From Metallibacterium scheffleri (GTDB lineage Bacteria; Pseudomonadota; Gammaproteobacteria; Xanthomonadales; Rhodanobacteraceae): a stretch of 64,000 bases of DNA. Location: positions 682,001-746,000 of the forward strand of contig NZ_LDOS01000002.1 of the NCBI RefSeq assembly GCF_002077135.1, read 5' to 3'. Below are positions 18,528 through 24,642 of the stretch, one piece after another. The notes under the pieces are model-generated. The model saw only the letters and a list, made by a program, of their open reading frames with translations, was not told the origin of the DNA and did not search any database. Position numbers and translations under genes: made by a program. The first letter of the stretch is position 1. Each line of letters opens with the position of its first letter.

Positions 18528-18553
18528 ATTGGTGGAGGTGGCGGGAGTCGAAC
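18528..18553. other. Attachment site attR of the ssrA genomic island
   Basis: A 26-bp sequence identical to 55448-55473, which covers the last ~24 nt of the tmRNA gene (acceptor stem and T-arm) and 2 nt beyond. Divergence begins at once on both sides. A direct repeat of a tmRNA 3' end is the usual trace of integration by a P4-type tyrosine integrase. The integrase gene lies beside the other copy. The island between the repeats is about 36.9 kb. Confidence 0.9.
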
Positions 18554-18606
18554 ACCGGCAATGAAGCATTGCTCTACATGCGAACTATCGCTGAAGTGAT
18601 CGACAG

Positions 18607-18617
18607 CTACTGCAAAA
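18607..18617 (+). other. Possible integrase arm-type site (left)
   Basis: CTACTGCAAAA occurs here, about 80 nt inside the left attachment repeat, and again at 55329-55339, about 110 nt inside the right one, in the same orientation. Arm-type integrase sites usually lie at such positions. Binding is not shown. Confidence 0.3.
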
Positions 18618-18725
18618 TCTACCGCACGTGAGGATCGAGAGGGCAGGGGACGAGACGACTGACGATCGACCCTAGAGCTTGACAATTATACAATAATTAG
18701 AGAACCTAGTAGGTTACGCTTGGTG

Positions 18726-18754
18726 TTGACAAGATGCGCCGGGCGCAGTACAAC
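18726..18754 (+). promoter_or_regulatory. Sigma-70-type promoter at the island's left edge
   Basis: TTGACA and TACAAC are separated by 17 nt. The expected transcription start falls within a base of the ATG at 18762, which would make the mRNA leaderless. A second TTGACA lies 50 nt upstream in an AT-rich stretch. Confidence 0.5.
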
Positions 18755-18761
18755 GGACACT

Positions 18762-19244
18762 ATGCGGCAGTCAATCACCACTCACCGCGCAGAAAATATA
18801 TATGCCGCGCTGATGGCGATGGCCGCGATCGCGGTGTGCGCACTGGGCGCGCACGTGGTTGGCCTTGATTTGGCAGCGCTGCTGATACTGATCGTGCCTG
18901 CAGCCATCATGCTGATGCCGGCGCGCACCGTCGCGGATGTTGTTTTCACCGCGCGACGCGGCGGGTTGTTGGCCGCCATGTTGCTTGGTGCGATCCGATC
19001 CGCAGCAGAGGCGGGCGCAGCGCTGATGGCTGGCGCCGTCCTGCGCGCACTGGCGCCAGTCCTTGAGCTGGTCGCTGCAGTGTTTTGCTGCGGCACGTCC
19101 GCCATCGTTAGCCTGCACCGCGCAGCAATCTCCGCGCAGGACGCTGGCGCGCAAACGCGCGCGCAGCTCGGAACCATCGCCGCCACTCTCGCTGACCGCG
19201 TCCTGCCGGCTCCTCGCGCCGCCGCCCTTTTCCGCGCGGCGTAA
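18762..19244 (+). CDS. Small membrane protein at the head of the mobilisation backbone
   Basis: A 160-aa protein of unknown function, with two strong hydrophobic segments near the N-terminus (AALMAMAAIAVCALGAHVVG and LAALLILIVPAAIMLMPA) and another weaker one around residue 100 (LRALAPVLELVAAVFCCG). The start at 18762 was chosen because the promoter ends just before it; an upstream ATG at 18720 would lie within the promoter. A terminator follows at 19264. Its position next to the attachment site suggests island biology, but nothing in the sequence shows a function. Confidence 0.55.
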   Translation: MRQSITTHRAENIYAALMAMAAIAVCALGAHVVGLDLAALLILIVPAAIMLMPARTVADVVFTARRGGLLAAMLLGAIRSAAEAGAALMAGAVLRALAPVLELVAAVFCCGTSAIVSLHRAAISAQDAGAQTRAQLGTIAATLADRVLPAPRAAALFRAA

Positions 19245-19263
19245 CCCAACCATCGTTTAATCC

Positions 19264-19292
19264 GGGCCGCTGCGCGCAATGCGCGGCGGCCC
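19264..19292 (+). terminator. Rho-independent terminator
   Basis: GGGCCGC pairs with GCGGCCC around an inner GCGC/GCGC stem, followed by TTTCGTTT. It closes the transcript of the membrane protein gene before the polymerase operon begins. Confidence 0.75.
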
Positions 19293-19372
19293 TTTCGTTT
19301 GTGCGACTCGACGCCTGATCAGTCCCACTGAAGCGTATGCGCGCGGCGGTCCTCAGCAACACGAGGACCACC

Positions 19373-19714
19373 ATGGAATTCGACTTCAACACCCCGGCCG
19401 GCGAGGACAGCAGCGGCGCTGCGCTTGCCATCGTCATTGCGCAGCTCCTCGATCAAAACAACGGGAGCTTCGACTTTCGGCCCGGGCGGGCCCTGGAACT
19501 CGCCGGAGGCAACGCGCGAGGCAGCGACCGGACCGATTACAGAGCCGTTCCCAGGCTGCGTCGGCTAGGTATCGAGCCGGTCCGCGTTGGCAAGCGCTGG
19601 CTTGTGCGTGTCGGCGACCTTGCGCGCGTGCTGGTCGGGACGCAGGCGGCATCGGTTCCCTCGGTTCCGCGTCCGCGCGGCCCCAAGCGCCGCATCGCCG
19701 GGTGTGCCGCGTGA
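19373..19714 (+). CDS. Small helix-turn-helix protein (excisionase-like), first gene of the polymerase operon
   Basis: A 113-aa protein from the ATG at 19373, with GAGGA shortly upstream. Residues 55-90 (YRAVPRLRRLGIEPVRVGKR, then WLVRVGDLARVL) resemble the excisionase/AlpA winged helix. The last 25 residues are basic and proline-rich. Its stop overlaps the GTG start of the next gene, so at least three genes up to the polymerase are translationally coupled. It may act as an operon regulator or as a directionality factor for the integrase. Confidence 0.6.
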   Translation: MEFDFNTPAGEDSSGAALAIVIAQLLDQNNGSFDFRPGRALELAGGNARGSDRTDYRAVPRLRRLGIEPVRVGKRWLVRVGDLARVLVGTQAASVPSVPRPRGPKRRIAGCAA

Positions 19715-20199
19715 GCGGCGCCAAGCACCACCCGGCCGAGCGCAAGCAGCCGGCTCGCAGGCACGGTACGCGCGCAGGCCAAGGCTTGCCGCCGCCGCCC
19801 ACGAGCATCGACGGCGCGCTGGACAGGATCAGTGACCGCGTGAGGCTCGGCGCCTTGCGCGCCGCATTCCACAAGCAGGCCACGGCGGCGGTGTTCCGCA
19901 CGCTCTCGCCGGCCGGCCAGAGAGCATGCCTCGCAGCCCTGTCCTTCTGCACGGACGAGGAAGCGGTCGTAGAGCTGGTGCAGGCGGAAGTCCTCAGAGA
20001 GATCGACCCTCGCCGAGCCGCAGAGTGCCTGCGAGTCGCGCGCGGTCGCGGACTTGAATACGACCACTCCAGCCCAGAGCACCGCGCGCGGGTCGCATGC
20101 GGTTGGGCGCGCCGCGCGCACAAGGCGCGCGCGCAGGCTGCCGCGCGTGAAGCGATGATTGCCTCGGGCGAGGCCTACGACCAAGAGGCCGACGAATGA
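19711..20199 (+). CDS. Hypothetical protein upstream of the family-B polymerase
   Basis: A 162-aa protein from a GTG that overlaps the preceding TGA (GTGA). The first ~25 residues are basic. The rest is helical and rich in Arg, Ala and Glu (LGALRAAFHKQATAAVFRTL, ALSFCTDEEAVVELVQAEVL, ECLRVARGRGLEYDHSSPEH). I do not recognise a domain. The coupling to the polymerase gene (ATGA overlap at 20196) suggests a replication or priming accessory role, which is an inference only. Confidence 0.55.
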   Translation: MSGAKHHPAERKQPARRHGTRAGQGLPPPPTSIDGALDRISDRVRLGALRAAFHKQATAAVFRTLSPAGQRACLAALSFCTDEEAVVELVQAEVLREIDPRRAAECLRVARGRGLEYDHSSPEHRARVACGWARRAHKARAQAAAREAMIASGEAYDQEADE

Positions 20200-23162
20200 G
20201 CCTCGGCATCGAGGGCCTCGAGGGCCCGCTGCTCGACTCGCTGCAGGTGTACTTCCTCGAGGGCAGGCACCTCGAGTGGCGTGGCGTGGAACGGCTGGTC
20301 ATCTCTTCGCGCCGGCACCGGACGCCAGGCAGCGGGGCTCTGTGCGTGCTCTTGTATGGAGTCGATTCGCGGGAACGTTCAAAAGGTTCCCGAACCGCAC
20401 CGTTGCAGGATGCTGATTCAAATGGAGAAAATGATGGTGTCATAAGCCCGTTTGGGTGCCCATACGTGCTTATGACACCGGCACGGGGCGACGACCCCAT
20501 GCCGACGTTGACGGTGGGGCTCGACGCCGAGTGGACTGCGGACGCGCGACACCCCGGGCGGCGACGCGTACTGAGCTGGCAGTTCAGTGTGGTGGTCTCG
20601 GGCGGCCGGTCGCTTGAATGGCTGTGCTTCCCGCCTTCCGACCGGGGAACGCGGTTCAAGCGCGAGACCGTCTTGTCGTGGTTCCTCGCGGACTTCGAGG
20701 CGGCCGGACTGATCAGCCTTTCATACAAGCCGCGCCTGACCCTCGAGGAACGCGCAAGTGGCAAGCGGCAGCCCGTCGCGCTGCGCGTCACGCTGGTCGG
20801 GTTCTACGGAGTCGTGGACATCACCAGCTTCTACGGCGGCGCCCGGCGCCTGCGGAAACTCGATTCTGTGCGGCGGACGGTGGCGTCGGTCGAGCGCCCA
20901 GAAAGCGTCCATATCTCGCACGCCGACCGTCACGACTGGGTCGCTCGCGCCACGCTAATCACCCGCGACGCGCAGTTGCTGGCGCCTGCCGGCAGCAACC
21001 TCGACGCACTCGGCAAGGCGCTGGGTCTGCGCAAGCTCGATCTACCCGAAGGCTACGGTAAAGATGCGATGGACCGACTGCTGCGCGAGCGGCCCGACGT
21101 CTTCGCGCTGTACGCGGCGCGTGATGCCAGCGTCGCGCTGGCTTGGGCTGAGCGCGTGCGCGAAACCCTTGGTCTCGATTCAATCCCTGTGACGTTGGGC
21201 GGATGTGCGGCAACGTACATCCGTGATCATGTCTGCCGCACGCGCGGATGGACTCCCGAACAGTTCGATCTCGAATGGCGCGGGCTTGAAACGAAGCGTG
21301 AGCGGGTAGACGTGGGCGGCGGCAAGTTCAAGTCTGAAAAGAAACTTGAGCCGCGGCCCGAGGCTGTAACGGCACTCCCCGCCGCCGCGCAGGCGTACTA
21401 CGGCGGGCGCAATGAATGTTTCTTGGTCGGGATTCATGACGGCCCCTGGATCGATCTCGATATATCCAGCGCCTACCCGAGCGCGATGGCGCTCATCCCA
21501 GATCCCGATTTCACCGTTCCGCCTCGCGTGCTCGCCGCCGGCGAACTGCGGCCCTCGGACGTACCGATGCCGGTTTCGTACTTGTTCGGGTACGTCGAGT
21601 TCGCTTTCCCCGAGTTGGTGATGTTCCCCTGCCTGCCATGCAAGGACGCTCTAGGCCGTGGCCTGATTTTTCCCAAGCGCGGGAAGACCTGGGCCAGCGC
21701 ACCGGAACTGTATCTGGCGCTTCGCATGGGTGCGCGCGTGACGCTGCTGCAACCCGCACAAATCATTGCTTCGCGCGACACCTTCGGTCTGCGCGAGGCC
21801 TACGAATCACTTGTGGGCATGCGGAAAGAAGCCCAGCGTGTGTTCGGTAAGAAGTCCGTGCAGGACTTGGTGCTGAAAGACATCAACAATAGCGGTTACG
21901 GGAAGACGGCTCAGGGCCTCGCGGACAAACGAAATTACTCGACGCGGCATGATGCTGTGAGGTCCCAAGGACCTTCGGTGATCACGTCGGCACCGCAGGC
22001 AGCCTTGACAACCAGCCTCGTCAGGGCATTTGCCAGCGCCGCAATGGAAGAGCTGCATGCGCGCGGACACCGGGTTGCGTCTGTAACGACGGATGGATTC
22101 CTTTCCACAGCTACCGCCGCAGAAGTTGAGGTGCTGCCGTGCTACGGTTTGACCCCGTACTTCCGCCACGCTCGCGCGGCGCTGGGTGGCGGCGCGATCT
22201 GGGAAGTGAAACACGCCGCACAAAAGTTGGTCATGCTGACAACGCGCGGCGGGTACGGTGTAGGCGCGATCGGCAATCAACCACTGCCGCATGCAGGCGC
22301 GGGGTTCAAGGCCTCTCGCGAAATCCGGCAGCGCGATGACTATCCCGAGATCATGGCGGCGATGTACCTCGAGCGCGACGGGAGGCTCGAGTGCACCTAC
22401 AACGCGCTGCCATCGCCGAAAGAGTACGTGCGCGCTAACGCTGACGGTACGAGCAAGGCCGTGCGCAAGAGCGTGTCGTGGGAATACGACCTCAAGCGGC
22501 GCCCGGTGGACGCGCGCATGAAGGAGATCGCGATCCAGGGACGAATCTACGAGCACGTCAGCTATTCCACGGCGCCATGGGAGTCTGCCGAAGCATTCGA
22601 CGCCGCGCGGCGAGCAGCAGAACCCATGCGAGGCCGCGCCATCACCACCGTCGATCAAATCGAAGAACTCGACCGGCGTCGGCATCTTGTCAGCGCGAAC
22701 GCGGCCGCCGGCACGCGCACGCGCGGCAGTGCAGCGCGAACGCTTGCTCGTAGCGTCCTTCGAGGTCTGCGCAGCGGTCGGCTGATTGCCGACTGGTACT
22801 GCCCGAAAGCCGTCGGCTTCCGCGGGCGTGACGTGTGCGATCGCGTTGGCTCCGCGTTCCGCGTCGAGCTGTCAATCGACGACTGGAAGAACGCCGGGCG
22901 TGGGGTGAGGAACGCTCGTCTAGCGCTCAGCGGCGCCGAGCAGGTGCTTGAGCGCCTCAGGGTCCGTCGGGTCATCGGCTTCGGTGGAGTGCTCACCGAT
23001 TGCGAACCCGTGCGTGTCATCGCGGCCCCTCGCACCGCCCGCCACCGAGAGCCCTCGCGCCGGCGAGCTCGGGCCGTCACTGCATTGGGTACCACCCACT
23101 CACGAGTACCTGGTCATGGCTCCGAAGAACCCACGCCTGCCGCACATCGAAATGGCGGTTGA
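20196..23162 (+). CDS. Family-B DNA polymerase of a mobile element
   Basis: Up to 988 aa. Exonuclease motifs: Exo I TVGLDAEW near residue 110, Exo III YAARDASVALAW near residue 307. Polymerase motif A is DLDISSAYPSAMALIP near residue 420, motif B KDINNSGYGKTAQG near residue 563, motif C TTDGF near residue 630, with a C-terminal extension. These are proofreading family-B signatures closest to viral, organellar and mobile-element enzymes. The start at 20196 overlaps the preceding stop (ATGA). However, the first ~100 residues lack domain similarity and contain two DNA inverted repeats, so the ATG at 20499 (887 aa) may be the real start. The 3' end overlaps the next gene by 47 nt. Confidence 0.8.
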   Translation: MSLGIEGLEGPLLDSLQVYFLEGRHLEWRGVERLVISSRRHRTPGSGALCVLLYGVDSRERSKGSRTAPLQDADSNGENDGVISPFGCPYVLMTPARGDDPMPTLTVGLDAEWTADARHPGRRRVLSWQFSVVVSGGRSLEWLCFPPSDRGTRFKRETVLSWFLADFEAAGLISLSYKPRLTLEERASGKRQPVALRVTLVGFYGVVDITSFYGGARRLRKLDSVRRTVASVERPESVHISHADRHDWVARATLITRDAQLLAPAGSNLDALGKALGLRKLDLPEGYGKDAMDRLLRERPDVFALYAARDASVALAWAERVRETLGLDSIPVTLGGCAATYIRDHVCRTRGWTPEQFDLEWRGLETKRERVDVGGGKFKSEKKLEPRPEAVTALPAAAQAYYGGRNECFLVGIHDGPWIDLDISSAYPSAMALIPDPDFTVPPRVLAAGELRPSDVPMPVSYLFGYVEFAFPELVMFPCLPCKDALGRGLIFPKRGKTWASAPELYLALRMGARVTLLQPAQIIASRDTFGLREAYESLVGMRKEAQRVFGKKSVQDLVLKDINNSGYGKTAQGLADKRNYSTRHDAVRSQGPSVITSAPQAALTTSLVRAFASAAMEELHARGHRVASVTTDGFLSTATAAEVEVLPCYGLTPYFRHARAALGGGAIWEVKHAAQKLVMLTTRGGYGVGAIGNQPLPHAGAGFKASREIRQRDDYPEIMAAMYLERDGRLECTYNALPSPKEYVRANADGTSKAVRKSVSWEYDLKRRPVDARMKEIAIQGRIYEHVSYSTAPWESAEAFDAARRAAEPMRGRAITTVDQIEELDRRRHLVSANAAAGTRTRGSAARTLARSVLRGLRSGRLIADWYCPKAVGFRGRDVCDRVGSAFRVELSIDDWKNAGRGVRNARLALSGAEQVLERLRVRRVIGFGGVLTDCEPVRVIAAPRTARHREPSRRRARAVTALGTTHSRVPGHGSEEPTPAAHRNGG
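20371..20391. repeat. Inverted repeat in the 5' part of the polymerase frame
   Basis: GGGAAC and GTTCCC form a short inverted repeat (7-bp arms counting the outer C/G at 20370 and 20392) around a 9-nt centre that itself starts with GTTC. With the larger repeat 45 nt downstream it marks a probable regulatory segment ahead of the alternative start at 20499. Confidence 0.4.
20436..20479. repeat. 12-bp perfect inverted repeat upstream of the alternative polymerase start
   Basis: GGTGTCATAAGC and GCTTATGACACC are perfect complements with a 20-nt centre, ending 19 nt before the ATG at 20499. It could be an operator, an RNA hairpin controlling polymerase translation, or a binding site for replication proteins. 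Confidence 0.55.
23078..23093 (+). promoter_or_regulatory. Shared 16-bp motif, copy 1 (CACTGCATTGGGTACC)
   Basis: First of three identical 16-mers, lying inside the polymerase 3' end and 22 nt before the ATG at 23116. The preceding GT is also shared with copy 3. The conserved distance to three different start codons points to a promoter element, operator or 5'-UTR control element. Confidence 0.7.
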
Positions 23163-23379
23163 ACTCTACAAAGCGGCACCGTCAGGCGACCGCCTGAGTT
23201 ACCGCCTTTCCATCGATGGTGAGCCCGTTGCGTTTGAGCGGCTCCGCGGCGCGAAGAGGCTGCTCGCCGACGCCCTCCTCGGTCTGGCGGTCTCCGATCA
23301 CGGGCGGCGCAAGAGCATGAACGCGGTCGATCCTGACCAGATCACGGGTCCGCCAGGTCCGCCGACCGGGAGCGCCTGA
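23116..23379 (+). CDS. Small hypothetical protein downstream of the polymerase
   Basis: An 87-aa protein from the ATG at 23116, chosen because the shared 16-bp motif lies 22 nt before it, as it does for two other island genes. The sequence (LPHIEMAVELYKAAPSGDRL, then FERLRGAKRLLADALLGLAV) is mainly helical. No known domain is recognised. It is the last gene before the long non-coding gap with the palindrome cluster. Confidence 0.5.
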   Translation: MAPKNPRLPHIEMAVELYKAAPSGDRLSYRLSIDGEPVAFERLRGAKRLLADALLGLAVSDHGRRKSMNAVDPDQITGPPGPPTGSA

Positions 23380-23450
23380 TCAACGATCCCAACCCCTCTC
23401 GCGCCCGGTGGCGCCCCTGAAACCGGGCCGGTGGCGCCACCTGCAGGCAT

Positions 23451-23526
23451 GTGCACAAACATGCACCAATGTATGCACACTTGTGCATGTTTGTGTGCAT
23501 CCATAAACATGCACAACTTTGTGCAT
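23451..23526. repeat. Cluster of GTGCAT/ATGCAC units and palindromes
   Basis: Six GTGCAT or ATGCAC hexamers start at 23461, 23473, 23483, 23495, 23509 and 23521, spaced 10-14 nt. They form perfect palindromes at 23473-23488 (ATGCACA CT TGTGCAT) and 23509-23526 (ATGCACAA CT TTGTGCAT), plus a weaker one at 23451-23466. AAACATGCAC occurs twice directly (23457, 23505) and once inverted (23483). Such an array suits a replication initiator or relaxosome protein. Confidence 0.65.
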
Positions 23527-24160
23527 TCGCCGCACGTCGCCAGTGGCGCCACCCGGCGCCAAAACCGCCAGCGACGTGCGGCTCCACCAACCGCCAGCGC
23601 GACACCCGCGCGCCGCACCGATTCCTGGTGACGCCGCTGCCAATGCAGCCCGCGGGCTGCATCGACCGCCCGCCTGCCGGCGCCGCCGGACCGATCCTGC
23701 CGCCGACTCGCTCAATGCCCGCTCTGCCGGACCGGCGGTCCGCTCCGGGCCTGATCGACCTCGCAGCGACCGACCCGCATCCTGATCCGTCTGCCACCGA
23801 GCCGCGCACCCGCACTACCTAGCCCCGGACCCAACCGCCAGCCCATGCCGCCGGGAACCGCCTGCGGCGGCCCGCGTGCGCGTGATGGTCGGGCACCCCA
23901 CCCTGCGGGTGGATGCCCTCAGCTCTGCGAGCCGTCGCCCAGTGGGCGCCATCTCTCCGAGCACACACACCTCGCACGCCTGCGGCTGCCACTTCGTGGC
24001 TCGGTGTGTTGCAACTTCCTGACGCGCGGAGCAAATCGCTGGCGCCACCTATGGCGCCACCCGCTGCGATAAAGCGACCTGAAAGCGTTGCAGCGCCTCG
24101 TTCCCAGCATGACGCCACCACGCGGCGTCGTTCTGACGCCAGAAAAAAATATCCCGAGCG

Positions 24161-24176
24161 CACTGCATTGGGTACC
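24161..24176 (+). promoter_or_regulatory. Shared 16-bp motif, copy 2
   Basis: Identical to 23078-23093 and 27611-27626, and 22 nt before the ATG at 24199. The surrounding bases are not conserved between copies, so this is not simply a larger duplicated block. Confidence 0.7.
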
Positions 24177-24198
24177 AGGACCACGCTCGAGGTGCCCA

Positions 24199-24642
24199 AT
24201 GAACACCGAAGCAATCAACCCCGAAATCACCGCCGCCTCAACCATCGTGGCCGTGCCCCGCAGGAGCCGTCCACGGCGCAAGAGCCGTGCGCGCATCCAC
24301 CTGCGTCTCTCTGCCGCCGAGCGCGCCGAACTGGAATCGGCCGCCCGCGCGGCGGGCTATTCGCGCGTGACCTCATATGTGCTCGCGCTGACCCGTGGAG
24401 AGACGGCCGCTCGCACACAGGCCGACGCGGTGCTTGCCCAAGCGAAGGCGGTCATCGAGACGTCCGTGAGGATCGCGGTCGAGGCCGCCGTTGCTGCGCA
24501 GGCGGAGAAGGCCGCCGCAGACACGGCTGCCCTGGCTGAGCAGATCGCCCGCTTGCGCGAGGCGGTGAAGGACAACTTCATCCGGCTGGCCGAGCAAGTG
24601 ATGCGTGGCGCCACTTCGCCTGTTTCCGGAGGTGCGCGATGA
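24199..24642 (+). CDS. Relaxosome accessory protein (MobC/ribbon-helix-helix-like)
   Basis: A 147-aa protein. After a basic N-terminus, residues 30-65 (IHLRLSAAERAELESAARAA, then GYSRVTSYVLALTRG) resemble the ribbon-helix-helix domain of plasmid mobilisation proteins: a strand with alternating residues followed by two helices. The C-terminal half is a long alanine-rich helix, probably coiled coil. The gene ends in an ATGA overlap with the relaxase gene, the normal arrangement for an oriT-binding accessory protein. Its 16-bp motif upstream links its expression to the coupling protein gene. Confidence 0.7.
   Translation: MNTEAINPEITAASTIVAVPRRSRPRRKSRARIHLRLSAAERAELESAARAAGYSRVTSYVLALTRGETAARTQADAVLAQAKAVIETSVRIAVEAAVAAQAEKAAADTAALAEQIARLREAVKDNFIRLAEQVMRGATSPVSGGAR

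Larger units (their letters stand above)
23380..24198. other. 819-bp non-coding region, candidate oriT or replication origin
   Basis: No convincing gene is visible. Frames are open only because of high GC and their translations are rich in Arg, Pro and Ala. The region holds the palindrome cluster at 23451-23526 and four of the six clustered TGGCGCCA octamers, and ends in the second copy of the 16-bp motif. Its position just upstream of the accessory protein and relaxase genes is where MobF elements normally keep oriT. Confidence 0.5.

Noticed and set aside
19279-19710. Long N-terminal extension of the 162-aa protein upstream of the polymerase
   Set aside because: The extension is antiphase to the clear excisionase-like gene at 19373-19714. 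The GTG at 19711 overlapping the preceding stop is the better start.
23451-23526. Possible CRISPR array
   Set aside because: The repeated units are 6-10 bp and palindromic, spaced 10-14 nt without unique spacers of 30 nt, and no cas genes are in the window.
23380-23822. Overlapping 80-150-codon frames in the non-coding gap on both strands
   Set aside because: They overlap each other in several frames, are dominated by Arg, Pro and Ala, and have no start signals; the region is better explained by its palindromes.
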